Shown here: piece by piece, positions 7,187 to 18,300 of the stretch
Numbering within the stretch: the first letter of the stretch is position 1
Layout: every line of letters starts with the position of its first letter
Origin: Albirhodobacter sp042466415
GTDB taxonomy: Bacteria; Pseudomonadota; Alphaproteobacteria; Rhodobacterales; Rhodobacteraceae
Direction of reading: 5' to 3'
NCBI RefSeq assembly: GCF_042466415.1
Contig: NZ_JAXHCH010000001.1
Location: 372,001-436,000 of the forward strand
Length of the DNA stretch: 64,000 nucleotides
Notes under the pieces: generated by a model
Told to the model about the DNA's origin: nothing
The model's input: only the letters and a program-made list of their open reading frames with translations
Databases searched by the model: none
Program-made: the position numbers and the translations under genes

Positions 7187-8814
7187 CAGGCGGCCTCCGC
7201 CTGAGGCGTGGTCAGCGGCGACCAGTTCCATGGCAACAGATCATTGATCCGATTGATCTTATGATCGTGGATGCGGGCCAGTATGTCGGCGAGGTAGGCC
7301 TGCGGATTGAGGCCGTTCATCTTGGCGGTCTCGATGATGGTCATGGCGCGGGCCAGCGTTTCAGCGCCGGTGTCGGCCCCTGCGAAGAGCCAGTTTTTCC
7401 GGCCGATGCCGATCGGGCGCAGGGCACGTTCGGCCGGATTGTTGTCGACGGCCACCCGGCCGTCTTCGAGGAAGAGACTGAAGGCGCCCCGTCGGCTGAG
7501 CCCATAGCGAAACGCCTTGGCCAGATCACCCTTGCCGGGGATCAGCGAGAGCTGCTGCTCTGACCAGGCGAAGAAGGCCGCAACCTTCGGGGCGCTGAGC
7601 TTCTGGCGGGCGGCGAGACGGATTTCGGCCGAACAGCCGTTGATCTCCCGCTCGATGTCATAGAGCGCGCCGATGCGGTCGAGCGCCTCGCGGGCAATTG
7701 CGGATTTCGTCTTGCCCCATTCATCATGGAAGTCGCGCCGAAGGTGAGCCCAGCAGGCGGCCTCCCGCAGACGGGGCGTCCCGTCAGGGTCCGGGCCGTA
7801 TAGCTTGGCATAGCCCTTGTATCCGTCGGCCTGCAGAATGCCGCGGGTCTGGGCGAGATGGCGATGGACGTGTTCTTCCTTCCAGTCCGGCGCGAAGGCA
7901 TAGACCGCGCCGGGTGGCGACGTGCCTGCCCAAGGGCGTTGATCCCGGACATAGGTCCAGATCCGGCCCTTCTTCACGCCCTTGACCAGCCCCTTGTCGC
8001 GCTGAGACCGGTCCAGCACCCGGATCGGTGTATCATCGGCATGCAGCAGGTTGCTGACCATGACATCCGCCTCGATCCTTTCGATCAGCGGCTGGAGCAC
8101 CTTCATGGCGCGGCCGCACCAGTCGACCAGCGTGCTGTCGGGGATATCGGCCCCCATGCGCGCAAAGATCTCGTGCTGGCGATAGAGGGGAAGGTGATCG
8201 TCGAACTTGGAGACAAGGATGTGGGCCAGCAGGCCAGCACCGGCCATGCTGCCCGGGATGGGCCGACTGGGCGCAGGCACCTGCACCATGCGCTCGCAGC
8301 GGCGGCAGGATTTCTTGGGGCGGGTAATCTGGACGACCTTCAGTTGCGCCGCGATCAGATCCAGCATCTCGCTGACATCCTCACCCACCATCCGCAGGTC
8401 GCCGCCGCAATCGGGGCAGCAGCTGCCAGGGTCGAGCTCCTGCCGCTCGCGCGGCGTGCTGTCCGAGACCCGGGGTCGACGGCGGGATGGGCGATCGGCG
8501 ACCTCGCCGGCGACAGCCGTTTCCAGCGCGCCCTTGTCCTGGCCGTCCTCCATGAGCGCCGTCTCGCTCTCGGCCGCGGCGATCAGCAGATCCTCCAGTG
8601 CCAGCTCCAGCTGCTCGATCTCGCGTTCGATCTTTTCCGAGGACTGGCCGAAGACCTGCTTCTTCAGCTTGGCGATGCGCAACCGCAGGGTCTGGATCAG
8701 CGCGTCATGGGCGCGCAACGTGGCCGAGATCTTCGCGTTCTCCGCCTGCAAGGCCGCGACCAGCGCCTTCAGAAGCGCCGGATCATCAGGAAGAGTTTGG
8801 GCCGCTTTCGACAT
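7186..8814 (-). CDS. tnpC: IS66 transposase TnpC
   Basis: 542 residues from the ATG at 8814 (MSKAAQTLPDD). Domains in order are a Leu-rich coiled coil (about 15-70), an IS66 zinc-finger (SCCPDCGGDLRM, with a further CRRC), and the DDE catalytic core. Candidate acidic residues are the Asp in HADDTPIRVLD, the Asp in QADGYKGY and the Glu in NNPAERALRPIG. The C-terminal IS66 tail (YLADILARI) is present. Length and motifs are typical of a full-length enzyme. A GTG 15 nt upstream is a possible alternative start. Confidence 0.95.
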   Translation of the reverse strand: MSKAAQTLPDDPALLKALVAALQAENAKISATLRAHDALIQTLRLRIAKLKKQVFGQSSEKIEREIEQLELALEDLLIAAAESETALMEDGQDKGALETAVAGEVADRPSRRRPRVSDSTPRERQELDPGSCCPDCGGDLRMVGEDVSEMLDLIAAQLKVVQITRPKKSCRRCERMVQVPAPSRPIPGSMAGAGLLAHILVSKFDDHLPLYRQHEIFARMGADIPDSTLVDWCGRAMKVLQPLIERIEADVMVSNLLHADDTPIRVLDRSQRDKGLVKGVKKGRIWTYVRDQRPWAGTSPPGAVYAFAPDWKEEHVHRHLAQTRGILQADGYKGYAKLYGPDPDGTPRLREAACWAHLRRDFHDEWGKTKSAIAREALDRIGALYDIEREINGCSAEIRLAARQKLSAPKVAAFFAWSEQQLSLIPGKGDLAKAFRYGLSRRGAFSLFLEDGRVAVDNNPAERALRPIGIGRKNWLFAGADTGAETLARAMTIIETAKMNGLNPQAYLADILARIHDHKINRINDLLPWNWSPLTTPQAEAA

Positions 8815-8876
8815 GCGCCCTGATACCACAAGGCCCCAAGAAAGACCATAAAAACAAGGCGTTTCAACGCCATTTC

Positions 8877-9224
8877 TTAGCCTACGCGAGCCGGTGGCGC
8901 ACCCCAGTCCGGCCTGCGCCAGTCAATCCCTTCCCAGAGCATGGCGAGTTGCGCCGAAGTCAGCCGCGCTGCGCCGTCACCGCGCGCGGGCCACGGAAAG
9001 CGGCCCTTCTCCAGCACCTTATAGTAGAGGCAAAACCCCTGACCGTCCCAATGAAGCAGCTTCAGCCTGTCGCCCCGACGCCCGCGGAACGCGAAGACCG
9101 CACCACTGGTGGGCTTCTGCCGCAGGTGATCCTGCGCCAAGGCCGCCAGGCCTGCGATCCCCTTCCTCATGTCGGTCACGCCGCAGGCCAGATAAACTCG
9201 AACCCCGGTGCCCGGCCCGATCAT
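8877..9224 (-). CDS. tnpB: IS66 accessory protein TnpB (Orf2)
   Basis: 115 residues. The family signature is clear: VYLACGVTDMRKGI, then VFAFRGRRGDRLKLLHWDG and GFCLYYKVLEKGRF. The ATG at 9224 overlaps the tnpA stop as ATGA, the usual arrangement in this family, and is preferred over the longer frame from 9458. TnpB is required for transposition of IS66 elements together with TnpA and TnpC; its biochemical role is not settled. The C-terminus LWEGIDWRRPDW is typical. Confidence 0.93.
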   Translation of the reverse strand: MIGPGTGVRVYLACGVTDMRKGIAGLAALAQDHLRQKPTSGAVFAFRGRRGDRLKLLHWDGQGFCLYYKVLEKGRFPWPARGDGAARLTSAQLAMLWEGIDWRRPDWGAPPARVG

Positions 9225-9604
9225 GCGGTTTCTACAATGCGGATCAGACGCGTCAGCGTGCCCGTATCCAGAGCCGGGTCGAAGCGCAGGCAGCGGCCAT
9301 TGGCCAGTTGCAATTCGATGTTGGAAGGGGGCGCCGCCGCCGGCTCTACACTCGGCGCAGGCACGGCAAGATCTGCCGGCATCTCCAGCTCCACCGGCAG
9401 GAACAGGGCCTCCGGAAACGCCGAAAGCAACCCCTTCCTCTTCATCTCGTGCCGCCAAGAATAGATCTGCTGGCGCGTCACATCATGCCGCTGCGCAACC
9501 TGCGTCACCGTCGCGCCGTCCGCCCCAACCGACAATACGATCTCGAGCTTCGCCTCGTCGCTCCACCGCCGTCGCCGTTCCAGTCCCAGAATATCGCCAC
9601 GCAT
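9221..9604 (-). CDS. tnpA: IS66 DNA-binding protein TnpA (Orf1)
   Basis: 127 residues. An N-terminal helix-turn-helix of the transposase-8 type (RRRRWSDEAKLEIVL, then VTQVAQRHDVTRQQIYSWRHE) is followed by a Pro-rich linker and a C-terminal TLTRLIRIVE helix. The start at 9604 (MRGDILGLE) matches the family N-terminus; an in-frame ATG at 9625 is an alternative. The end overlaps tnpB by 4 nt. It is the first gene of the element, with its promoter expected between 9605 and 9703. Confidence 0.9.
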   Translation of the reverse strand: MRGDILGLERRRRWSDEAKLEIVLSVGADGATVTQVAQRHDVTRQQIYSWRHEMKRKGLLSAFPEALFLPVELEMPADLAVPAPSVEPAAAPPSNIELQLANGRCLRFDPALDTGTLTRLIRIVETA

Positions 9605-9681
9605 CGCAAACCCCGCATAAGACACGTCGCAAACGACGTCGCTATGAACGTGCCATATCAGATCAGCGAAAATTCAGGCAG

Positions 9682-9703
9682 GCGGTGGCAATCGGGCGGT
9701 TAC
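9682..9703 (-). repeat. IS66 right inverted repeat
   Basis: 22-bp terminal repeat that reads GTAACC from the outer end on the minus strand. It matches the left copy at 18 of 22 positions. Confidence 0.85.
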
Positions 9704-9889
9704 GATCCTGTGCGCCGGAAGCGCGAAAAGATCTCGCGGAAAAGGCGGGGAATTGTTGAGTGCCGGCCGCGGATGTGCCCGTTATGCGGCTGATTGCTGA
9801 GGGAATGCGCCACGACCGTTCATCCTATTGATCATTGCCGCAAAGCAGCTTTGCCAAAGCCGACACAAATCAATATTGTGGTAAGCTTC

Positions 9890-10519
9890 TCATTTTCTTG
9901 CGCTGTGCCGTTCATAGATCTTCTTCGTTGCAAAGTAATCTCCTTGTTGCACTTTACTAGAAGTAAATTTCTCACCCGCAACTCTCAATCTCACCACTAA
10001 ATAGAGGTCACTGCCTACAGCATTCGAAATCTTCTCAAGATCTCCGGTCGAACAGCATGTAGTCACGGCGAAATTCGAACCAAGTCCTCGTAACCGCGCA
10101 GGAAACCACTCTTCCAGCCAAAACTTCCAGTAAGCGATTGTTTCGTGACCAAACGTGAACGCTACTTGATCGGTGAAAGGTTCAGCAATGTGCGAAAAGC
10201 CATTGATTTTAAATTTCGGTTCAACATAGCCACGCATACAGAGCTCTGCTTGCCAGCGACCAGTTCCTCGAGGGTAAACTCTCTCGACCAATTTATTACC
10301 GCCTGTTCTGATTATATGACCAAAAAGCTCCCTTAGCTGTCCCTGATGCTCTTCCTCTGAAACGACGATACATTCCCAATCGATGTCAATTCCACGTTCA
10401 TCAGACCGAAGCGGTCCACTGGCAAATAGCGGGACTTCACCGGGAAGCTTCCATTCGTTCAAGAAACGCTGCAAAACGGCATCACTTAGTTCTGCGCCTG
10501 AAATATTGAGGTCGGCAAA
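9890..10519 (-). pseudogene. Unknown gene, 5' end removed by the IS3 element
   Basis: An open frame of about 209 residues continues without an ATG from the IS3 left end at 10519 to the stop at 9890. The only internal start near its beginning is a TTG at 10474. Its base composition is lower in GC than the flanks. The protein reads like a soluble enzyme or binding protein (WECIVVSEEEHQGQLRELFG, ITFGHETIAYWKFWLEEWF-like segments) but I recognise no family. The missing start at an insertion boundary implies truncation. The other half was not found beyond 11807. Confidence 0.5.
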
Positions 10520-10553
10520 TGGTCTGCCCCCACCGAGTGGTCCAGTTTGAATG

Positions 10554-11409
10554 TTAGTGCATGGTCGGCCTCTGGTCTATCGGGACGATGCTTTTGGGCG
10601 CTGGCGGACGGTACCCTAAGGCGCTGTGAGGTCTGACGGTGTTGTAGTGACGACGCCATCTCTCGATCAGGACCTGGGCCTCGCGCAATGTGGTGAAGAC
10701 CTCGCCGTTCAAAAGTTCGTCCCGGAACCGTGCGTTGAAGCTCTCGCAATAGCCGTTTTCCCATGGTGAACCCGGCGCGATGAAGGCGGTTTTCGCGCCT
10801 ACAGCTCCGATCCATGCCCTCACCTTCTTGGCGATAAATTCGACGCCATTGTCGGACCTTATGTATTCCGGCGGTCCGCGGAGAATGAACAGGTCGGTCA
10901 ATGCGTCGACCACGTCTGTAGAATTCAGCTTGCGTTTGACACGGATCACCAGAGCCTCCTTCGTGAACTCCCTCTCGGCATTTGCTGCGCAAAAGCCTGC
11001 CAGGCAGCGCATCGATGATATTTAGCGTGCGGAAGATCCGCCCGTCATGGGTTCGGTCTTGGACGAAGTCGTAGGACCAGACATGGTTCGGACGCTCCGG
11101 CCGCAGCCGCACGCAAGAACCGTCATTCAGCCAAAGCCGACACTTCTTAGGTTGTTTTTGCGGGACTTTCAGCCCCTCCCGCCGCCAGATCCGTTCGACC
11201 CTTTTATGGTTCACATGCCAGCCGCTGTTGTTCAGCATTCCAGTGATCATGCGATACCCATAGCGTCCGAACTCTTCTGTCAGCGCGATGATGTCCTCGG
11301 TCAGCCGTTCTTCGTCGGGCAGACCGATGGGCACCTTGCGCTGGGTCGAGCGATGCTGTCCCAAGGTGCGGCAAACTCGGCGCTTTGATACGCTGAGAGT
11401 CTGCCGCAC
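10554..11409 (-). pseudogene. IS3 transposase OrfB, broken by a 40-nt insertion
   Basis: The rve/DDE integrase core is split over two frames. The first part runs to NIID (YDFVQD contains the first Asp). The second resumes at EFTKEALVIRV and carries SDNGVEF and ENGYCESFNARF with the remaining acidic residues. Between them, 10971-11010 is exactly 40 nt of extra DNA compared with the uninterrupted family order NIID-EFTKEAL, which shifts the frame. Without it the protein would read through to PRPHSALGYRPPAP-like C-terminal sequence. Normal expression is by frameshift from orfA. Confidence 0.85.
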
Positions 11410-11441
11410 ATGGTCGATACATCGACGACGGCGGGAAGGGC

Positions 11442-11741
11442 TTAGAAGTTTCGCTGACGCTGACCTTCGGTTCCCCGGGCGGCCTCGGTCAGGATCATCT
11501 TGTCCAGCGTCAGATCTGATACGGCGCGCCTCAGCCGGATATTCTCTGTCTCCAACTCCTTAAGCCGTTTGAGCTGATCCCGACTCATACCGCCATACTG
11601 CTTGCGCCAGCGGTAATAGGTCTGCTGCGTCACGCCGATCTGGCGCACCGCCTCTGCAATCCCCATGCCTTGTCCTTGCAGCACTTCAATCTGCCGCAGC
11701 TTCAGCACGATCTCTTCGGGTTTGTCTCTCTTTCCAGCCAT
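11442..11741 (-). CDS. IS3 OrfA helix-turn-helix protein
   Basis: 99 residues with a transposase-8 helix-turn-helix (EEIVLKLRQIEVLQGQG, then AVRQIGVTQQTYYRWRKQYG), followed by a Leu-zipper segment (LKRLKELETENIRLRRAV). AGGAGGACC lies about 9 nt before the ATG. The frame is intact, so DNA binding to the element ends may persist although OrfB is broken. The end of the frame carries the usual region of shift into orfB. Confidence 0.88.
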   Translation of the reverse strand: MAGKRDKPEEIVLKLRQIEVLQGQGMGIAEAVRQIGVTQQTYYRWRKQYGGMSRDQLKRLKELETENIRLRRAVSDLTLDKMILTEAARGTEGQRQRNF

Positions 11742-11807
11742 CTCTGGTCCTCCTGAAATGGGATCATACTATCCCAGTTGGTGGACCAATTCAGTGGGGG
11801 CACTCCA

Positions 11808-12141
11808 CACACAAATGCCGTCGGGGGGCGGTTACATCATCAACGCCAATATGCCCCTATCGACCATTCTCTCTCGTGCCACAATGCCAAGGCATGATCA
11901 TGTTATACACGCACCCGCCGGTAGGGGGCTGGACGGCAACGGCCCCATCTATTCACGAATTCGGTTGCTCACACACCCTCATAGGATTGCGTGATGTCGA
12001 GAGACTGATCTGTGCTAGCGAGCGCGTCGGCGCGCGCGTCTATACTGCGCCGATATCTTACCAAAAATTGATTGCGCTAAAGATGTCATCCGAGAGGTGG
12101 CAAGGGTTTGGTGCGACGCGTTTGGCCGGAAAGGTCTCCCT
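11808..12141. other. Gap between IS3 element and beta-glucan synthase region
   Basis: About 334 bases without a supported gene. Short frames exist on both strands but lack ribosome sites and family features. It marks the junction from accessory to core-like sequence. I see no tRNA, clear promoter or attachment repeat in it. Confidence 0.45.
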
Positions 12142-12327
12142 ATGAACTGGACTCTTATTGAAACGAAATGGACCGAAATGGCGCGTCGTGTGCGCCCTGA
12201 TTGGGCTGTGACAAAGTGCCAGCGCGGAGGATCCACGCCGCAAGATACGATCCCTGCGGATAACACTGCTGCGCGGGTTGATCTGCAAGGTACGAAAGCC
12301 GCCGATGAGGCGCACCTCGTCGAATGA
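12142..12327 (+). CDS. Small protein with CsbD-like N-terminus
   Basis: 61 residues. The start MNWTLIETKWTEMARRVRPDW resembles the opening of CsbD-type small stress proteins (MNW..IEGKW pattern), but the rest (Thr/Asp/Ala-rich) does not. GGAAAGG sits 7 nt before the ATG. The stop overlaps the following glucan synthase ATG as ATGA, which suggests coupled translation. A longer frame from 12097 lacks a ribosome site. Function is unknown; a stress or osmotic link with the glucan synthase would be inference only. Confidence 0.55.
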   Translation: MNWTLIETKWTEMARRVRPDWAVTKCQRGGSTPQDTIPADNTAARVDLQGTKAADEAHLVE

Positions 12328-15300
12328 GGAGTGGCCGCACCCCGCGACACTGGGCCCGCCGAATGATGCCGATTTTCCATGGACACAGCCGGAAGCCTCA
12401 ACTCTGGCAGGACACAGCGGTGATCCGGTCTGAATTGTTTGGAACAGAGCGGCTCGAACACCATGCCTTGTCGCTGGCAGCGGCGCAGACAATCCGTCCA
12501 ATGCGGAGATCGCAAACGGATAGGCGGCCTGCGTGGTTCCTCGGCGTATTGGCGCGCGGGAAGGGAACTGGCGACATTGTCCTGCCGCTCACTGCGCGGG
12601 TCGAAGACAATGCCGAGGCCCTGCTTGCGGCCTATCGGTCTTGCGCGCGAAACCTGCATGAGGGGCGGGCGATTTCGCCGGCGGCGGAATGGCTTTTGGA
12701 TAATTTCCACCTTGTCGAGCAGCAGTTGCGCCAGATTGCCTCGGATCTGCCGCCCGATTATTACCGCCAATTGCCCAAGCTCGCGCAGGGCCCGTTCGCG
12801 GGATATCCTCGGGTTCTGGGCGTGGCATGGGCCTATGTCGCGCATAGCGATAGCCTGCTCTCCGAGCGGTCGCTCGCGCGGTTTGTGAAATCTTACCAGA
12901 CAGTTAGCCCGTTGACGATTGGCGAAATCTGGGCGATTGCGATCACCCTTCGCATCGTTTTGGTTGAAAATATGCGCCGCCTTGCGGGCCAGATCGCGCT
13001 GGCCAGCGATCAGCGCGCCGTGGCGGACGCCAGCGTCGATCTCGTGCTCACGGCGAAGGGGGAGGCCGCGAAGTCGCCTTTTGACGCGCTGCACCATGCA
13101 ACGGTGCCGCTGGAGGGAAAGCCGCTGCCCGATATCGTCGCGGCGCAGATTGCCAAGCGCCTGCGCGGGTTTGATCCCAGCGATACGCCGCTCTTGGCGT
13201 GGCTCGAGGATCGCCTGCAGCAGCAAGGCACGAGCGTCGAGGCGGTTGTGCAACGGGCCCAGCTCCGTCAGGGGGCCTCGAACATCACCATGCGCAATAT
13301 CGTGACCAGTATGCGCTTGGCCTCGGAATTGGACTGGGCGGATTTCGTTGAAGAGGTCAGCCTGATCGACACCTGTCTGCGTGAGAATTCGGCCTTCGCA
13401 CAGATGGATTTTGCCACCCGCAACAGCTACCGCACCGCGATTGAGGTCCTCGCGCGCGGATCGGATTTGACGGAGCTTGAGGTGGCCGCCGCTGCCCTGC
13501 GCGACGGGGAGATCGTCGCTTCCGTAGGGCCGTCGGAGCAGGGGCGAGCGGGTCTTGGGGGGGCTTTGATTGGCCCGCAAAGGGCCGCGTTTGAGCGGCA
13601 GATTGGCTATCGGCCGCCGCTGTTGATGCGGCTCTTGCGCCCGCTGCGCCGCCTCGGCCTTCGCGGCTATGTCGGGGCTATCGTGCTGATCAGTATCGAA
13701 ATTCTGGCGGTCTCGCTATGGGCTGCGGGCGTGTCGGGTTTTGCTGCGCTGGCCTTGGGGCTCGCGGGTGCGATGGCTGCGACGGAGGCGGGTACCGCGC
13801 TGGTCAACCTCGTGATCACGCGCAGCGTCAAGCCGCGTCTTTTGCCCGCGCTGGATCTCTCCGCAGGCATTCCCCCCGCGCTTTGCACGCTGGTCGCGGT
13901 GCCCGTGATGCTGCGCAGTCTTGAGGAGCTGCACGCGCAGATCGAACAGCTCGAAGTGCATCACCTGTCCTCCGTTGGCGGCGCGTTGCATTACGCGCTT
14001 TTGTCCGATGGGCCGGATGCGCCGACCGAGACCACGCCGCAGGATGCGGTCTTGCTGGCACAGGCGCGCGCCGCGATTGAGCAGTTGAATGCCAGCTACC
14101 CGTCAGCGCAGGGCAACCGCTTCTTGTTCCTGCACCGCCATCGCCAGTGGAATGCCTCTGAGGGTGTTTGGATGGGGTGGGAACGCAAACGCGGCAAGCT
14201 GACCGAGCTGAACCGCCTGCTCCGCGGGGCGCTGGATACGAGCTTCCTGCCGCACTCGCCGGTGCCGCAAGATGTGCAGTTCGTGATCACCTTGGATGCC
14301 GATACGCGGCTTTTGCGCGATACGGTGGCGCGGATGATCGGCAAGATGGCGCATCCTCTAAACCGCGCGATCTTCGATCCCACCCGTCAGCGGGTGATTG
14401 CGGGCTACGGGATTTTGCAGCCGCGCGTCACGCCCTCCTTGCCCATCGGCACCCAAGGCTCGCTGTTCCAGCAGGTGTTTTCCAGCCCCGGCGGGATCGA
14501 GCCCTATGCGGCGGCGATCTCGAATGTTTATCAAGATCTGTTCGGGGAGGGGTCTTTTACCGGCAAAGGGATCTATGATGTCGATGCCTTCAGCGCGAGC
14601 CTCAAAGGCCGCGTGCCGGAAAACAGCCTGTTGAGCCATGATCTTTTCGAGGGGATTTATGCCCGCGCGGGGCTGGCGACGGATATTGACGTGGTTGAGG
14701 ATTATCCCGCCCGGTTTGATGTCGCCGCCCGCAGGCAACATCGCTGGGTGCGGGGTGATTGGCAGCTTTTGCCGTGGATTTTCGGTGCCTCGGGGCGCGC
14801 ACTGCCTGCGGTGGGGCGTTGGAAAATGATCGACAACCTGCGCCGCTCTCTGGTCGCGCCGTTCAGCGTGCTCGCGCTCGGATTGGGGATGTTGCTGCCT
14901 TTGCCCATCGCGCTGGCATGGGCGGGGGCGGTGCTGTTGATGCTGTCTTTGCCGCAGCTTGTCGGGCTGCCCTTTGCGATCCTGCCCGGGCGCGCCGGGA
15001 TCACCGCGCGCAGCCATGTCGCCGCTTTGCGCGCCGATGCCCGCACGTCTCTCGCGCAGATCGCGCTGAATATCGCGTTTCTTGCGACCACGGCGGCGCA
15101 GATGGGGGATGCGATCACGCGGACGCTGTTCCGGCTGATCTGGAGCCGCAAGTCTTTGCTGCAATGGGAGCCCTCGGCGGCGTCCGGCGGGCGGGCGCGG
15201 CTGGGCCTGTTGGGCCAGTATCGCCAGATGGCGGGCGGTGCTGTGCTTGCCCTTGTGATCTGTGGCGGGGCGGTGTTGTTCAATCCGGTGATCTGGCCTT

Positions 15301-18300
15301 TGGCGCTGCCGCTTGCGGTGTTATGGTCCTGCGCCCCTATAATCGCGCGGCGGATCAGCCTGCCGTGGCGCGCCCCCGACGATCTGCCGCTTACGGCGGA
15401 GCAAACCGCGACGCTGCGCCAGATCGCGCGCAGCACTTGGTGCTATTTCGAGACATTCGTGACCGAGGCGGATCATTTTCTGCCGCCCGACAATTTCCAA
15501 GAAACCCCTGTGCCGCAGGTGTTTCACCGCACATCTCCGACCAATATCGGCCTCTATCTTCTCTCCACCACGGTGGCGCGGGATATGGGCTGGATCGGGC
15601 AGGCGGCGGCGGTTGTGCGGCTGGAACAGACATTGGCAACCCTGTGCGATATCCCGAAATATCGCGGCCATCTGTTCAATTGGTATGATACCCGCGATTT
15701 GCGCGTGTTGGAGCCCGCCTATGTCTCCTCCGTCGATAGCGGCAATCTGGCGGGGCATTTGATCGCGGTGGCGCAGGCCTGTCGTGAATGGCGCGAGGCG
15801 CCGCTCTCGAAAGCGGATCGCCATCGCGGCCTCGCCGACACATTGGCCCTCGCGCGCCAATCCTTGCCCCCCGAGGCTACCAGCTTGGCGGCCCCCGATT
15901 GGGCGGCAGCCCTCGCCGCGATCAGCGCGGCCAACGCGCGGCATGAGAGCTTCGAGGCGCTGCGCGATCTTGCGGGCGCGGCCCTTGCGCAGGGCGATGC
16001 GCCGGATGGGCTGCGCGCGGTGAGGCGATGTATCGCGGATCATATCGCGGATGACGGGGCAGACACCGGGCCAGACACCGGGGCAGCGGCGCGGCTCGCA
16101 ACGGCTGAGGATCTCGCGCGCCGCCTCGCGATGGAGATGGATTTCGCCTTCCTCCTCGATCCTGACAAGAAGCTCCTCTCCATCGGCTTCTCGGTCTCGA
16201 GCAACGCGCTGGATCTGAATTGCTACGATCTCTTGGCCTCGGAGGCGCGACTGGCGAGCCTGTTTGCGATTGCCAAGGGCGATGTCGAGACGCGGCATTG
16301 GTTCCGGCTCGGGCGCTCCGCGACCCCGATCGGGGCGGGGTCGGCGCTGATCTCATGGTCGGGGAGCATGTTTGAATATCTGATGCCCTCGCTGGTGATG
16401 CGCGCGCCCAAGGGCTCGGTTCTCGATCAAACCAACCGCCTGATCGTGGCGCGTCAGATTGCCTACGGGGCAGCCAATGCCATGCCATGGGGGGTGTCGG
16501 AATCCTCCTATAACGCCCGCGATCTGGAGATGACCTATCAATATTCCAATTTTGGCGTGCCCGGATTGGGGCTCAAACGCGGGCTGAGCGCGAACCGCGT
16601 TGTGGCCCCCTATGCGACCGCTTTGGCCGCGATGGTGGATCCGCGCGCGGCGCTGCGCAATCTGGCGCATCTGGAATCGTTGGGCGTGAAGGGGGACTAC
16701 GGTTTCTACGAGGCGGTCGATTTCACGCTCGCGCGCATGCCGCAGGGGATAGATCATGCGGTTGTGCGCAGTTTCATGGCGCATCATCAGGGCATGACGA
16801 TCACCGCCATCGCCAACACCGTGATGGAGGGCGCTTTGCGCCGCCGTTTCCATGCCGAACCTATGATTCAGGGCGTTGATTTGTTGCTGCAAGAGCGGGT
16901 GCCGCGCGATGCGACCTCCGCGCCGCCTCACGCCGAGGAGGTGCTCGTCGCCGCCACGGAGACCTCTGACACCCCGATCTTGCGCCGCTTTGACGCCCCA
17001 GATCGCGCTGCGCCGACGGGGCATTTGCTCTCAAATGGCCAATATGGCCTGATGCTGACGCCGCAGGGCGAGGGCTATTCCCGCTGGCGCGATATGGCGA
17101 TCACGCGCTGGCAGGGCGAGACCGGCCAAGCCGCGCTGGGCTCGTTCATCTTCGCGCGCGATCTGGCGTCGGGCGCGCTTTGGTCTGGCGCGCTTCAACC
17201 GACGGGGGCCGACCCCGCGCGCCATAGCGCCGTGTTCTGCGAGCATCACGCGGCCTTCACGCATCAGGATGCGCGGCTGAAAATGCTGACCGAGGTCGTG
17301 GTCTCCGCCGAGGATGACGCCGAGGCGCGCCGCGTCACCCTGACCAATGCCAGCCGTCATAGCCGCGAGATCGAGCTGACCTCCTATGCGGAATTGGTGC
17401 TGGCGCCGCCCGCCGCCGATCATGCGCATCCGGCGTTTTCCAAGATGTTTGTGGTCACCGATTATCTGCCCGAATTGGGCGTGATCATCGCCACGCGCCG
17501 TCGCCGTTCCCCCGGCGATCCCGAGATCTGGGCCGCGCATATCGCAATCGTTGAGGGCGAGGAGAGCGCGGAGATCCAGTTCGAGACCGACCGCGCGCAG
17601 TTCATCGGGCGCGGCGGCACGATCAGTTCGGCGGCGATGGCGCAGGGGCCTTTGTCAAACACCAAAGGCACGGTGCTCGATCCGATTTTCGCGATCCGGC
17701 GCACGGTGAAAATCCCTGCGGGCGGAATGGCGCGGGTGACCTTCTGGACGGCGGTGGCGCAATCGCCGGAGGCCTTGCTCGATCAGGTGGATCGCCACCG
17801 CGACCCCTCTGCCTTTGATCGCGCGGTCACCTTGTCTTGGACGCAGGCGCAGGTGCAATTGCGCCATCTGGGGATCACGCAGGCGGCGGCCGCCGATTTC
17901 CAGCGGCTCGGCGGGATGATCCTGCGCGGGGATCCGCGTTTGCGCGCGCCCGATGCCCGGATCGAGGCCGGCGCGGGCCCGCAATCGGGGCTCTGGCCGA
18001 TGGGGATTTCCGGCGATCTGCCGATTGTGCTGTTCCTGATCCGCGATAATGAGGACACGCCCGCGCTGAAGGAGGTTCTGGCAGCGCAGGAATATTGGCA
18101 GATGCGGCAGTTGGATGTCGATCTGGTCATTCTGAACGAGCGGTCCTCGTCGTATATTCAGGATATGCAGATTGCGATTGAGGTCGCTGTGCGCTCGGCC
18201 CAATCGCGCCCCCGCGCAGGCCGCGCACAAGAGGGCGCGCAGGCCGCGCCGCTCGGGCGGGTTTACACGTTGCGCGCGGATTTGATCAGCGCTGAGGCGC

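Larger units (their letters stand above)
6875..9703 (-). mobile_element. IS66-family insertion sequence, complete
   Basis: A 2829-bp element with tnpA, tnpB, tnpC and one extra gene, all on the minus strand. The ends are inverted repeats starting GTAACC (6875-6896 and 9682-9703) that match at 18 of 22 positions. The flanking 8-mers GATCCGGT (6867-6874) and GATCCTGT (9704-9711) differ at one base, which fits the 8-bp target duplication of this family with one later mutation. All reading frames look intact, so it may be active. Confidence 0.93.
6849..9793 (+). pseudogene. Possible short Cys-containing ORF split by IS66
   Basis: ATG at 6849 is preceded by AAAGGA with an 8-nt spacer. The frame runs into the IS66 left end after codons for MMKDGADP. 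Removing the element and one copy of the 8-bp duplication joins it in frame to 9712-9793, which continues VRRKREKISRKRRG and ends RMCPLCG-stop. The reconstructed peptide is 35 residues, very basic, with a C-terminal CPLC. Such a short frame may be chance; its support is the good ribosome site and the in-frame junction. Confidence 0.3.
10520..11807 (-). mobile_element. IS3-family element, IS407-like group, defective
   Basis: About 1288 bp. The ends are imperfect inverted repeats: TGGTCTGCCCCCACCGAG at the left and TGGAGTGCCCCCACTGAA read from the right, both followed by a GGTCCA block. It carries orfA and orfB on the minus strand. The flanking 4-mers CAAA and CACA do not match exactly, so either the duplication has decayed or the ends recombined. 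orfB is frameshifted, so this copy cannot make its own transposase. Confidence 0.85.
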
